NCBI GenBank assembly: GCA_036172665.1 | Contig: CM069872.1 | Location: forward strand, 52,872,101 to 52,936,100 | Direction of reading: 5' to 3' | Source: Prosopocoilus inquinatus | Lineage: Eukaryota > Arthropoda > Insecta > Coleoptera > Lucanidae | DNA length: 64,000 nucleotides | Shown here: piece after piece, positions 35,096-47,433 of the stretch | Numbering within the stretch: position 1 is the stretch's first letter | How the letters are laid out: each line of letters opens with the position of its first letter | Notes under the pieces: generated by a model | What the model saw: the letters and a program-made list of their open reading frames with translations, nothing else | Database searches by the model: none | What the model was told of the DNA's origin: nothing | Translations under genes and position numbers: made by a program

Positions 35096-36960
35096 CTCCA
35101 TTGTGGTTTTACATAAATAATATCGTTCCGAGATTCTAATTTTTAGATAGGATTATCTCATCTTTTGTAAACGTATTTGATCAGTTTTTTAGTAGATAGG
35201 ATTGCCTCATCTTTTGTAAACGTTGATAACGACTCGATTTTACAAAGTAAACGAATTCTCTTAGCATTTTTGTTTTTAATATTTATCGGGGACGGTCCCA
35301 ATTGAAAGCTTCAAGGTCGTACGCTTTCACAAATCGAGTTTTAAATACGAACGGAAGAGGGAGGAGTACAAAAAGCTGCGCTGAAGTGGCGCTTCATACA
35401 TATTCAGTGCACCTCTGCGCCTTTTCCCTTCGACATCCGCTTCGAAAACAAATACTTACTTTTTTTTAGACATATTCAAAAACTCATTCTCCATCACCAT
35501 CCAATGATTAATCATCATCGTCAGAATATGCAAAGAAGCGTCGTCTTAAAATCAGGGCGTTTTTTAGATTCGCCGCGTGTAAGAATAGTTTATGCGCGCT
35601 CGTCTTAAAATTCTCCGGCCACAAAATAGTATAAAATTCTCGACGCATCGTCACTCCTTTGCGGTTTTAAATAAATAATATCGTTCGGAGATTCTACTTT
35701 TTTTTTAGATAGGATTGCCTCATCTGTTGTAAACGTATTTGATCTGTTTTTTTCGTAGATAGGATTGCCTCATCTTTTGTAAATGTTGATAACGACTCGA
35801 TTTTACAAAGTAAACGAATTCTCTTAGCATTTTTGTTTTTAATATTTATCGGGGACGGTCCCAATTGAAAGCTTCAAGGTCGTACGCTTTCACAAATCGA
35901 GTTTTAAATATGAACGGAAGAGGGAGGAGTACAAAAAGCTGCGCTGAAGTGGCACTTCATACATATTCAGTGCACTCCTGCGCCTTTTCCCTTCGACATC
36001 CGCTTCGAAAACAAATACTTACTTTTTTTTAGACATATTCAAAAACTCATTCTCCATCACCATCCAATGATTAATCATCATCGTCAGAATATGCAAAGAA
36101 GCGTCGTCTTAAAATCAGGGCGTTTTTTAGATTCGCCGCGTGTAAGAATAGTTTATGCGCGCTCGTCTTAAAATTCTCCGGCCACAAAATAGTATAAAAT
36201 TCTCGACGTATCGGCACTCCTTTGCGGTTTTAAATAAATAATATCGTTCGGAGATTCTAATTTTTTTTTAGATAGGATTGCCTCATCTGTTGTAAACGTA
36301 TTTGATCTGTTTTTTTTTTTCGTAGATAGGATTGCCTCATCTTTTGTAAACGTTGATAACGACTCGATTTTACAAAGTAAACGAATTCTCTTAGCATTTT
36401 TGTTTTTAATATTTATCGGGGACGGTCCCAACTGAAAGCTTCAAGGTCGTACGCTTCCACAAATCGAGTTTTAAATATGAACGGAAGAGGGAGGAGTACA
36501 AAAAGCTGCGCTGAAGTGGCGCTTCATACATATTCAGTGCACCCCTGCGCTTTTTCCCTTCGACATCCGCTCCGAAAACAGATACTTAATTTTTTTAGAC
36601 ATATTCAAAAACTCATTCTCCATCACCATCCAATGATTAATCGTCACCATCAGAATATGCAAAGAAGCGTCGTCATAAAATCAGGATGTTTTTTAGATTC
36701 GCGGCGTGTAAGAATAGTTTATGCGCGCTCGTCTTAAAATTCTCCGGCCACAAAATAGTATAAAATTCTCGACGCATCGTCACTCCTTTGCGGTTTTAAA
36801 TAAATAATATCGTTCGGAGATTCTAATTTTTTTTTAGATAGGATTGCCTCATCTGTTGTAAACGTATTTGATCTGTTTCTTTTCGTAGATAGGATTGCAT
36901 CATCTTTTGTAAACGTACAAGCGTATTTCATCTGTTCCGTGAGAACCGATCGAAATTATT
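35095..36960. repeat. Module M1, three tandem ~565-bp units
   Basis: ATTTATCGGGGACGGTCCC occurs at 35281, 35844 and 36411 (spacing 563 and 567). Each unit contains CTTCAAGGTCGTACGCTTYC, AGAGGGAGGAGTACAAAAAG, CACTCATTCTCCATCACC-type and TTCTCCGGCCACAAAATAG boxes, then AGGATTGCCTCATCTKTTG. One inverted copy is at 13.48-14.29 kb. The 86-codon frame at 36477-36737 is not consistently open among copies. Confidence 0.9.
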
Positions 36961-37660
36961 AGTCCACGCGGTCAGGCAGTCATAAAATTTCTGCCGTCGC
37001 ATCGCCTATTTTTTTTTTATTGAACTAGTTCACGTGAATTACAGTTTTTTTGCAATTGAAAGATTAATTGATCCTCGACCTTTAATGCGAAGGGGTTTCG
37101 TTGACGTCATTTGAAACGCAATTGGTTCTTACTGACGTCACGATGTTTTTGATTAGTGCAACCCACGCGGTAAGACAGTCATAAAATTTCCGACTCGTCG
37201 CAACCTCTATTTTATTTATTTTTTTATTGAACTAGTCCATGTGAATTACAGTTCCTTGTAATATATGTTTCGACTGAGAGGTTAATTTGGTCTCGTTCTT
37301 GACCTCTGACGTGATTGGGTCCTGTTGACGTCATCAGAAATGCGGTTGGTTGTCACTGATGTCGAAGTCGGTTGTTTGACGATGTCCCCAGTGCGGCGCT
37401 TGGCGGTGTTGTTTGTGGGGCCGCCGCCCCATTTTCATGTCGTGGACGTCCTTAAGGTCGGTTTTAATTTTCATGAACTATATTTCTTGATGTTTTTTTT
37501 TGTTTTTCTGATAACGACGCGATTTCACATAGTAAATGAATTTTTTTTTAACACTAAACGTCATCGGAAATGCGGTTGGTTCTTACTGACGCCACGGTGT
37601 TTTCAATTCGTGCGAACCTTCCTGCGTATATTTGGGGGGCACGGCTAGCCTTACTTTATT
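36960..37660. repeat. Module M1 (second part), inverse of 12.72-13.47 kb
   Basis: GCGGTCAGGCAGTCATAAAA, TTGAACTAGTYCAYGTGAAT, GGTTCTTACTGACGTCA and TTTCRCATAGTAAAYGAAT recur two to three times and mirror the 12.72-13.47 kb segment on the opposite strand. Confidence 0.82.
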
Positions 37661-37779
37661 AACTCGATCGTTTTAAACTGCTACGTTTTGTTTCATGTTT
37701 ATAAACAATATTTGTTAAATTGTATTGTAAAGAAAATTTTACCAATTTTTAATAAAAAGTTGTGTGGGCATTTTTATTT

Positions 37780-38310
37780 GAGATATTCTCGCAAGTAAGG
37801 TATTTATTCAATTTTGAAGTGAAAAAAAAAAAAAACAGAAAGAGAGAGAGAAGAAAATGGCGACGCATTTCCAACAATTTTGAAAATACAGGTAGAACGA
37901 CATTCGAGCAACTGTGGAAAACAATTAGACAAATCTGGAAAGAACGCTACTAACAAAGAAAATCGAGATCTGTTCTGTACGGATTGTTCAAAACAATTGG
38001 TGAAAAAAGAGGGGATGAAAAGTGGGTTTCTAATTCCCGTCCGCCACACGTTTTCTGCAAAGCTAACATCAATTAGAACCAAATGGGGTAAATGTCAAGT
38101 GTGAAAGCCGACTCCGCCAAAAACCACAAGCTAGCGACGGCGTGCTAGTCTCAACGCTTAAAATAAACAGTCTATTTAATTCCCACAAAAAATTAAAAGA
38201 TTTGCATGCATTTAAAATTTCGTGGGAATTAAATAGGCTGTTTATTTTAAGCGTCGGGACTGGGTTGTAAGGCTCGCGGAAACTAATTTGTGTGATGTTA
38301 CCGGCAAGAC
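37780..38310. repeat. Module M2, direct copy of 18.4-18.965 kb
   Basis: Same box order as the 18.4-kb copy, ending in an inverted repeat: CTCAACGCTTAAAATAAACA (about 38150) against TGTTTATTTTAAGCGTCGGG (38239-38258), with AAACAGTCTATTTAATTC inside. Short frames on both strands are unsupported. Confidence 0.75.
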
Positions 38311-38990
38311 CAAGCAATTATATCAATGCATTGATTTTCTTTATCGTCTGCACCAGTTTGCACTGTTGCAAAAATCAGTTTCCGCACTGCATCGCGTCAG
38401 CAAAATTACATCGCCAGATCTTAATTAAAACATTTTTTTCTCAGTCCGGTTTCAATCAGCCCAATATAATGACCGAATAAATCTTCGCTTGACCGCAGCG
38501 GACGAAATAAATCCGGGCGTGAACAAAGACACACAAGAGAATCGAAAAGGTCTAATAAAATCGAAGGTTGAGCGTGCCAAGTGCAACTTTTTTTTCTCTT
38601 CGCCGACAGCAATTTCATTTATCGACTTACTTAATCGATGACCGACATCCGAAAACGGTAATCGGCGCGCCTGCCAAGTATTTCTATGTCGGTGAAGTTT
38701 TTCAAAAAAAAAAAAAAAAGAATCACAAAACACCCGCCATCTTAATTGCTAATTCCACTCGGCAATGCTTCTGCATTTCATGAATTATTAAAGGAGTTAA
38801 TTTTTGCTCGCTGTGCATCCTCATCCTCCGAGCGAGAGCGTGGGAGTTGAAACTACTGCTAAACGAAGCCCGCCGCGGGCTTGTAAATAAATAACTGGGG
38901 CGGTGCAGCTTATCAATTTAGAAAGAAAGAAAAAAAGAAGAAAAGAAATAAATAAATAAGAAGAAGAGGACGGTTTCTTTCTGAAATCGT
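38311..38990. other. Intergenic, no recognised gene
   Basis: Unique-looking sequence with an A-run at 38704-38720 and a purine-rich tract at 38920-38970. No gene. Confidence 0.4.
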
Positions 38991-40090
38991 TGTGAATGGA
39001 TTGATCGCAGGGTTAAAAAAAAACAAATTCAGCCCCACGTTGGGCGCCATAAAATTTACACTTCAAGTTATTTATTTGTCCATTTTTTTTTTTTTTAATT
39101 AACGTCACGACCCCACAAATAAAGTGAGCAGCGAACACGAATAATAAGACCAACTCACAAAAACCTGATTAATGAGATAGTTGTCAGTAAATAAAAGCGG
39201 GTTTTCCCTGTTCGAGGGAGGCCGGCTTGATTAGCCGATTACCGGCACACCGTGGCGAGTAACTCTCCCTTCCCTCCCAAAAACAAATTCAACCCCACGT
39301 TGGGCGCCACGCTTTAAATTTCTTTGTCTGTTTTTTTTTTTTTTTTAATTGTCAGGCTTGGCAAAGCGTAAACGAATGCTTTACGATAGGCAAATCTAGG
39401 GGGCAAGAGTGTAAATAAAAGCGGGTTTTCCCTGTTCGAGGGCGGCCGGCTTGATTAGCCGATTACCAGCAGACGGTGGCGAGTAACTCTCCCTTCCCTC
39501 CCAAAAACAAATTCAACCCCACGTTGGGTGCCACAAAATTTACGCTTTAAGTTATTTCTTTGTCTGTTTTTTTTTTTTTTAATTAGCGTCACGCCCCCAC
39601 AAATAAAGTGAGCAGCGAACACGAATAATAAGACCGACTCACAAAAACCTGATTAATGAGATAGTTGTCAGGCTTGGCAAAGCATAAAGAATGCTTTACG
39701 ATAGGCAAATCTAGGGGGCAAGAGTGTAAATAAAAGCGGGTTTTCCCTGTTCGAGGGGGGCCGGCTTGATTAGCCGATTACCGGCACACGGTGGCGAGTA
39801 ACTCTCCCTTCCCTCCCAAAAACAAATTCAACCCCACGTTGGGCGCCACAAAATTTACGCTTTAAATTTCTTTGTCTGTGTTTTTTTTTTTTTTTTAATT
39901 AGCGTCACGCCCCCACAAATAAAGTGAGCAGCGAACACGAATAATAAGACCGATTCACAAAAACCTGATTAATCAGATAGTTGTCAGGCTTGGCAAAGCG
40001 TAACCGAATGCCTTACGATAGGCAAATCTAGGGGGCAAGAGTATAAATAAAAGCGGGTTTTCCCCGTTTGATCCAGGCCCGCTTAATTAG
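38990..40090 (-). repeat. Satellite built from an LTR-retrotransposon LTR/primer-binding-site junction
   Basis: Four units contain CCCCACGTTGGGCGCCA (39033, 39293, 39517 with one change, 39832). On the minus strand this is TGGCGCCCAACGTGGGG, the complement of the tRNA-Lys(CUU) 3' end including CCA. The first unit also matches the next base. That is the usual primer-binding site just inside a 5' LTR. The minus strand upstream of it would be LTR sequence. The full unit is about 315 bp; others are shortened to 224-260 bp. Units also carry the GCCTGACAACT...AATCAGG core shared with Sat-A and Sat-B. No retroelement coding sequence is present. Confidence 0.7.
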
Positions 40091-40880
40091 TCGATTACCG
40101 GCATACGGCGGCGAGTAATTCTCCCTCCCCTCCCTCCCCCCGAACCGGCCGGGTCGCGTTCTTGTTTGTCAGCGTTTCGGGCGCGATTATTATGGAAAAT
40201 CCGACGAATCTCGAAGAGCCGGGCGCGTGCGGCCGGTTTCTGAAACAGGGATTAAGCGAATTTATCGCGGCCCCGCCGGGATTAGTTTGCAGCTAAAACA
40301 ATAAAACAGACCGTTTGAAAGAAGGAACGAACGGGGGGGGCGGGTACGTGCCTCGACTTTAGAACGTTCGGGTGTTTGTGTTTCTGTGTGCGCGAGGTCC
40401 GCGAGCTAAAAATCAAAACAAAATCCTGTTCTTTCGTACCCCGTTTAAAGATACTTGACGTGTAGTGTGAGGACAGGAGGGGAAGGGATGGGGCGGGACG
40501 AAACGCGACGGGGATTGACAAGATGATAAAAGAAATCGTTATTTTCTTTTTTGCAGAATTAGAATGTAAATTATTGACACATTTACAAGGAGGAAGTTAG
40601 GGGGCGAAGAACTACCAATTATTTAAATCCGGAACGTGACTGTGAGTTTTGGGTCACCCTGTATAGGTATATAAAATTATTATTCAATTATTCATCAAAA
40701 ATTTCTTATAAATACATTTTAATTCGATGTTTTGTTCTTCTTTACCTTATTATTATTATTATATATATATATTTAAATCAAATATTAATTTATCATTATT
40801 ACTCGTAGGTATAATATTTCGTTGCCGTCGTTCAAGTAAAAATAAATTAATTAAATAAACGAATAAAAAATAAAATAAAA
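40091..40880. other. Intergenic, no recognised gene
   Basis: A GC-rich block (40110-40270) is followed by A/T-rich sequence with (TTA)n at 40747-40762 and (AT)n at 40763-40772. No supported frame. Confidence 0.4.
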
Positions 40881-40884
40881 TGAC

Positions 40885-42470
40885 TGCAATAAACTTCACC
40901 TATCGCCATGAAAATGGAACTCGAGCATTGCAAGTATTCCGCAAACTCAGGGTTATTTCGCGACCAGCAAATTTTTGTAAACAAACTCGAATGAACAGTC
41001 CGCGAGCCGAATTTGGAAATTCAGTCGCGTTGAAATTTTGTTGTTGCTTTAGTATAAAACAAACGACAACTGCCCAACGAAAAACCAATAGAGCATGTAA
41101 AATAAAAATTACTCTCGTTTAACTTTTTAATCAACCTGTATACAAAAGAAAAATAAAAAGTCACTTTTTAACATTCGGCAACGTCGCGTCGTCATCGCTA
41201 TGAAACTGGAACGCGAGCATTGCATGTATTCCGCGAACTCAAGGTTACTTTGCGACCTAGTTATGAGAGCAAATTTTTGTAAACAAACTCGAATGAACAG
41301 TCCGCGGGCCTAATTTGGAAATTCAGTCGTTCGAATTTTATTGTTGTTCTAGTATAAAACAAACGACAACTGCTCAACTAAAACCAAGAAAGCTTGTAAA
41401 ATAAAAGTTACTCTTCGTTTAGCTTTTAATCAACCTGTATACAAAAGAAAAATAAAAAGTCACTTTTTAACATTCGGCAACGTCGCGGCGTCATCGCTAT
41501 GAAACTGGAACGCGAGCGTTGCAAGTATTCCGCAAACTCAGGGTTATTTCGCAACTTAGTTAAGCAAGCAAATTTTTGTAGAAGAATCCGATGAACAGTC
41601 CGCTAGCCGAATTTGGAACTTCAGTCGCGTTCAAATTTTGTTGTTGCTCTAGTATAAAACAAACGACAACTGCCCAACTAAAAACCAATAGAGCATGTAA
41701 AATAAAAATTACTCTCATTTAACTTTTTGATCAACCTGTATACAAAAGAAAAATAAAAAGTCACTTTTTAACATTCGGTAACGTCGCGTCGTCATCGCTA
41801 TAAAACTGGAACGCGAGCATTGCAACTATTCCGCGAACTCGGAGTTATTTCGCGACCTAGTTAAGCTAGCAAATTTTTGTATACAAACCCGAATGAATAG
41901 TCCGAGCAGAATTTGGAACTTTAGTCGTTCAAATTTTCTTGTTATTCTAATATAAAACAAACGACAACTACTCAACTAAAAGCTAATAAAGTTTGTAAAA
42001 TAAAAGTTTCTCTTCGTTTAACATTTTGATCAATCTGTATACAAAAGAAAAATAAAAAGTCACTTTTTGACATTCGGCAACGTCGCGTCGTCATCGCTAT
42101 GAAACTGGAACGCGAGCATTGCATGTATTCCGCGAACTCAGGGTTACTTTGCGACCTAGTTATGAGAGCAAATTTTTCTAAACAAACCCGAATGAATAGT
42201 CCGCGAGCCTAATTTGGAAATTCAGTCGTTCGTATTTTATTGTTGTTCTAGTATAAAACAAACGACAACTGCTCGACTAAAAACCAATAAAGCTTATCAA
42301 ATAAAAATTACTCTCGTTTAACTTTTTGATCAATCTGTATACAAAAGAAAAATAAAAAGTCACTTTTTGTCATTCGGCAATGTCGCGTCGTCATTGCTAT
42401 GAAACTGGAACTCGAGCATTGCAAGTATTCCGCGAACTCAGAGTTACTTCGCGACCAACAAAAAAAAAAA
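40885..42470. repeat. Tandem satellite, 300-bp unit, ~5.3 copies
   Basis: GGAACGCGAGCATTGCA-type boxes recur near 40915, 41208, 41507, 41808, 42107 and 42407. Units share CATTCGGCAACGTCGCGTCG, AACAGTCCGCGAGCC, AGTATAAAACAAACGACAAC and ATCAACCTGTATACAAAAG. No common open frame. The sequence is unrelated to the other 300-bp satellite at 19.7 kb. Confidence 0.93.
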
Positions 42471-42810
42471 ACAAGAGAATATCGGCGTGTCTGGAGCAGA
42501 CACACAATCGTTGATTTTTCATTGCAAAAAAATATATATTTATTATTATTATTAGTGTTGTCAATTTCGACTTTAGACTTGACGGGACAAGCTTTTTCCT
42601 GACTTTCTTTCCGACTTTATTAAAATTTAACACTTTTTTAAAGATAACAGTCGATTATTCAAGAAATAACCTTGGAAAGCGCATCGTGCAATAAATCAAT
42701 TGATTTGTTTGCAAACAAAAATCACATTTCAAAATCTCTGTAGGTAATCAACAACCATTAAGCGTGACCAACAGGTCACGAAGCGCGCTGGTCTTCCGCT
42801 CAGCGAAAAA
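42471..42810. other. Spacer between two arrays
   Basis: A/T-rich sequence with (TTA)n at 42540-42556. No gene. Confidence 0.4.
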
Positions 42811-43320
42811 AAGCAACGCAACGGAATATAAGCGTGTCACGTTTGCATGTTCCAATCATTTAGAATGACGCAATTAGAGTGTGTCGGGTAAACGCAACGG
42901 AATATAAGCGTGTCACGTTTGCATGTTCCAATCATTTAGAATGACGCAATTAGAGTGTGTCGCGTAAACGCAACGGAATATAAGCGTGTCACGTTTGCAT
43001 GTTCCAATCATTTAGAATGACGCAATTAGAGTGTGTCGGGTAAACGCAACGGAATGGAAGCGTTTCACGTTTGCATGTTCCAATCATTTAGAATGATGCA
43101 ATTAGAGTGTGTCGCGTAAACGCAACGGAATATAAGCGTGTCACGTTTGCATGTTCCAATCATTTAGAATGACGCAATTAGAGTGTGTCGCGTAAACGCA
43201 ACGGAATATAAGCGTGTCACGTTTGCACGTTCCGATCATTTAGAATAACGCAATTAGAGTGCGTCGCGGAAACGCAGCGGAATGTAAGCGTGTCATGTTT
43301 ACATGTTCCAATTGGTACTC
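42810..43320. repeat. Tandem satellite, 76-bp unit, ~6.5 copies
   Basis: AAACGCAACGGAATATAAGC begins units at 42890, 42966 and every 76 bp after. Each continues GTGTCACGTTTGCATGTTCC, AATCATTTAGAATGACGC and AATTAGAGTGTGTCG. The last copies are more diverged. Very homogeneous, suggesting recent expansion. Confidence 0.94.
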
Positions 43321-44680
43321 TGAACTTTAAATAAATATAATTGCGTAGTTTTTGAACAGTCGACCACGTTAATCAATAATAGTTTTGTACACATAATTTA
43401 CACTCCAACACTGCAACCGTCGTTTAAATAACACCGCGATACATTCGAAAAACAAACAACGCTTTCAGGCGAACTTTCAGGAAAAGGCAAACAAACATTA
43501 ACCCTAATTGCTGGCCGGCCTGCGCGTTATTAAATGTTAATTTTGTTTCTCGTTTGCGCCCACGATCGATTGCATTGTTTTTTTTTTTTTTGAATTGTCT
43601 AAAAACGAACGAGTTTTTTTTTCTTGCGGGAGGCGGGGGTGGAATTAAAGAAGGAAGTTTCGACGGAAGTTGAGACGAGGAACAGAACACGTAACTCCGT
43701 CTATTTTAAATCGAATCCCGCGGGCGCCGGCAAACACGTGGGGGCGGGCGGGCGGTGCTGCTCTTTAATAATGCCCTTTAATACGCTCACCGCAAGTTAT
43801 TAACCGCCCCCGGAACACAGCGATTCTACAGCGACGCACGCCGAATATTATATTATATTATAACAAGCCGCTTGTTCTCCGAATAAAATACGTTAGCATT
43901 GGTGGCAGCGGTGGGATGCGCGTGGGTGCACGGGAAATTTTTTATTAGTCCGCTGCGATTATTATTACTGTTTTTTTTTGCTGATTGATGAACGCAGAGG
44001 GTTGTTAAATGATGTTTGAGGGACAGCGGCGCAAAATGTGACTTGCATTCCTCCGGTGCCCGGCGGGAAGCTGAAGGCGAAGTCGCTACAAATGTGAATA
44101 ATGCAACGGGGAATTCATGCATCCATTTCTGTCGGAAACAGACGAAGACCTTCGCGTCCGTCATGTTTTTGTTTTTACGTCGCGCGAATCAAAACAACCC
44201 CCCCCCCTCTCCTCGCGAGCTACATACCTCGCGTTAGTAAAATTGTTCGATTTCACAACACGACGACGTAACAGCGTGATTAGCTAAAACACAGAGCAAC
44301 ATCAAAGCAGGAGGAGGAGGGGGAGGAGAGGAGGGTGAGGGGATTGGGAGAATGAGGAAGGCATGCAACTTGCAAGACGTGTAATTCCCCTTAATGCTAT
44401 TACGAGTTCACCCCGGTTACAAATAGAGCAAGTTCGAAAGCGTACAAAACTTGCAGTATTTGATATTATTAGATTCGTAACCCGGCAGTCTCATCAATCA
44501 TCGCTTGCCATCGGAAACGTCGTGAGAGGAGATTAATAGAACATCACATCAGGTGAGGCTGCCGCGGGGGAGCCACCGGGTTTACGAAACGCGCGTTAAT
44601 TACTTCGCAAACCGAAACACATTTTCTATACATCCGCGGACACGTTTAAATCGCCCGATTGGAATTAACTTCGTTTCGAT
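43321..44680. other. Intergenic, no recognised gene
   Basis: Contains poly-T (43577-43592, 43612-43622), GC-rich blocks around 43720-43760 and 44300-44345, and short overlapping frames without motifs. Confidence 0.4.
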
Positions 44681-45290
44681 TTGGGTTTAGCGTAACGTTT
44701 TGTAAAGTAAAGACGGGCCCCGTTATTCGGTTTTCGTTTTCATTTAATCTGCTGAGTTTCGACTTTGGTTTAGATTTGTGTATTCATAGCACGTACGTAA
44801 CCTCTAAAGTACTCCCGGATGTTTATCGGTTGAATAAATAAACACAATAGACCGCCCGGTTTACGAAAGGCGTTGCAGTCGCATTCATTCCGGTTAAACA
44901 TTTCGTCAGGTGTTTACGGTTTTGTAAACAAAATACGTGCGCCGTTATTCGGTTTTCGCTTTCCTTTAAATCGTTGAGTTTCGACTTTGATTTAGATTTG
45001 TTTATTTGCAGTACATATGTAACCTTGAAAGTACTCCTGGATATTTATCGATTGAATAAATAAAGATAAAAAAAACTAAAGGCGTTGCAGTCCCATTCAT
45101 TCCAGTTAAACATTTCGCAGTTGTTTCGTGTAATGTATTGTAAACGAAATACGAGCCCCGTTATTCGCTATTTTTTCTTCATTTAAATCGTTGAGTTTCG
45201 TCTTTGATCCTGATTTGTGTATTTGTGGCACTTGCGTAACCTTGAAGGTACTCCTGGATGTTTCCTGCAAATAAAGACAAAAAACCCCCG
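44680..45290. repeat. Three tandem ~220-bp units
   Basis: GCCCCGTTATTCGGTTTTCG-type boxes occur near 44716, 44942 and 45155. They are followed by GTTGAGTTTCGACTTTG and GTACTCCYGGATGTTTATCG. Copies are moderately diverged. Confidence 0.82.
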
Positions 45291-45779
45291 GATATATTAA
45301 TTACCGCGTCGTCCGCGGACACGTTCGAACCGTCACAAGTGAAAACAAGTGCACCACGTCTTCGGAGTATTTAATGGCGTGCCAAAATTAAATCGACGGT
45401 TAAATTAAAAGCGATTTGCCGCGGAACTAACTGACGCAATTAGCGAATCGTTTAACGCGCCATAAAGTCCTCTCGGATGGATTGGAGGGCGGGGGGTAGT
45501 TAGAGCAGCCCTGAAGACAAAGTGTGATGCAGGACTCGAATCAAGCTTCTAATTTTCTAAGGAAACATTGAAATTTCTCTCGACCTCCCCAAAAAAAAAA
45601 AAAAGAAACAAAAAAATGTGTTCAGTGTCGCAGCAAGGGCGGGGGGCGGAGAGGGTGACGGCCCCGCGCGCGCCAAGCGGAGGATCGCCGATTTTTTTTG
45701 CGTTTTACGTTTTATCTGCGTTGTTTTTCAATTTTCTTTTTTATTAGAGTTGATTTTGTTCAAGAAATATCTTCCAAGG
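45291..45779. other. Intergenic spacer
   Basis: Includes an A-run (45590-45605) and a short GC-rich block (45635-45690). No gene. Confidence 0.4.
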
Positions 45780-47171
45780 ATGGTGAAAGGTCTCGACGAG
45801 CGGAGATCGAACGTCGCGCCGAAAAATGTAGCGGTGCAATAATCGAAATTGTGTGTTCGCATCGGGTTGTCAAATAATCCACCGTTCTCTTAGATTGAAC
45901 AATCGAATATGCGACAGCGTATATCAGATGAAAGGTCTCGACAAGCTACCATCGTCGCGTGTCAGATGAAAGGGACCAGAAAAAAATTCGCAAGTTTGCT
46001 TCGTCGCATATCGAATGAAAGGTCTCGACGAGCGGAGCTCGAAAATCGTACCGATTCGACTTTTCATTCCAAGATGGATAATTAAATGGATAATAAATAA
46101 TCCGGTAAATTGTTTAAGGACCGAAGACGCACGTTTTTTTTTTTAATCCGGGCTTGCGCGGGGTCCTATCAAAATTCAGATGCAACCATCGGATTCCCCG
46201 GAATTTTCTATTCACATGAAATGGGCAGTTTCGCGTTCTGAGGCCGTTTAGGGGTTGAAAAAAAATTTGAAAGTTTGCTTCGTCGCATGTCAAATGAAAG
46301 GTCTCGACGAGCGGAGCTCGAAAATCGCGCCGATTCGATTTTTCGTTCCAAAACATCAGTGTAAGGCCGGTGGATTATTTAAAGGACCGAAGACGCACGT
46401 TTTTTTTTTTAATCCGGGCTTGCGCACGTTCGTATCAAAATTCCGATGCAACCATCGGATTCCCCGGAATTTTGTACTCACGTGGTAGTTTCGCGTTCTG
46501 AGGCCGTTTAGGGGTAGAAAAAATTCGCGAGTTTGCTTCATCGCATGTCAAATGAAAGGTCTCGATGAGCGGAGCTTGAAAATCGAACCGATTCGACTTT
46601 TCATTCCACGATGGATAATTAAATGGATGATAAATAATCCGGTAAATTATTTAAAGGACCGAAGACGCACGTTTTTTTTTTAAATCCGGGCTTGCGCACG
46701 TTCGTATCAAAATTCCGATGCAACCATCGGATTCCCCGGAATTTTGTACTCACGTGGTAGTTTCGCGTTCTGAGGCCGTTTAGGGGTAGAAAAAATTCGC
46801 GAGTTTGCTTCATCGCATGTCAAATGAAAGGTCTCGATGAGCGGAGCTCGAAAATCGAACCGATTCGACTTTTCATTCCACGATGGATAATTAAATGGAT
46901 GATAAATAATCCGGTAAATTATTTAAAGGACCGAAGACGCACGTTTTTTTTTAATCCGGGCTTGCGCGCGGTCGTCTCAAAATTCCGATGCAACCATCGG
47001 ATTTCCCGGAATTTTCTATTCACATGAGATTGGCAGTTTCGCGTTCTGAGACCGTTTAGGGGTTGAAAAAAATTTGAAAGTTTGCTTCGTCGCATGTCAA
47101 ATGAAAGGTCTCGACGAGCGGAGCTCGAAAATCGTGCCGATTCGATTTTTAGATCCAAGACGGCAGTGTAA
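45780..47171. repeat. Tandem satellite, ~265-bp unit (left part, split by Harbinger)
   Basis: GAAAGGTCTCGACGAGCGGA occurs near 45785, 46018, 46294, 46555 (variant), 46826 and 47103. Units contain TTTAAAGGACCGAAGACGC, AATCCGGGCTTGCGC, GATGCAACCATCGGATTCCC and TTCGCGTTCTGAGGCCG. The array stops at 47171, where a Harbinger element is inserted, and resumes at 50336. Confidence 0.93.
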
Positions 47172-47433
47172 TGCCGGCAGTACACGCTCGGCGAGGCGAC
47201 CCGAGACCAGCCGAGCGCGAGCGTATACTTCGTGTTCTCGCCTTGTTCAAAGCCCTCTCGCCTCGCCTTTGGAGCGTTCGGTCTAGAAGCGGTCTCCAGC
47301 ACGAGTCAAAGGAAGCGAGACCGTGAAGTGGGGGGTCCTGCGAGAGTGTACACGATACTCTCGGGAGATCTCGCGTTCCCAGTACCCGCTCGTTTCTTGA
47401 ATTTTTAGTGCTTAATTTCGTTTTTTGTTTCTA

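Noticed and set aside
39033..39850. tRNA-Lys gene suggested by CCCCACGTTGGGCGCCA
   Set aside because: Only the 3' end plus CCA is present, and genomic tRNA genes of animals do not encode CCA. No D-, anticodon or T-arm precedes it. A primer-binding site explains it better.
42890..43320. CRISPR-like array (76-bp spaced repeats)
   Set aside because: The whole 76-bp unit is repeated, with no unique spacers; it is an ordinary satellite in a eukaryotic context.
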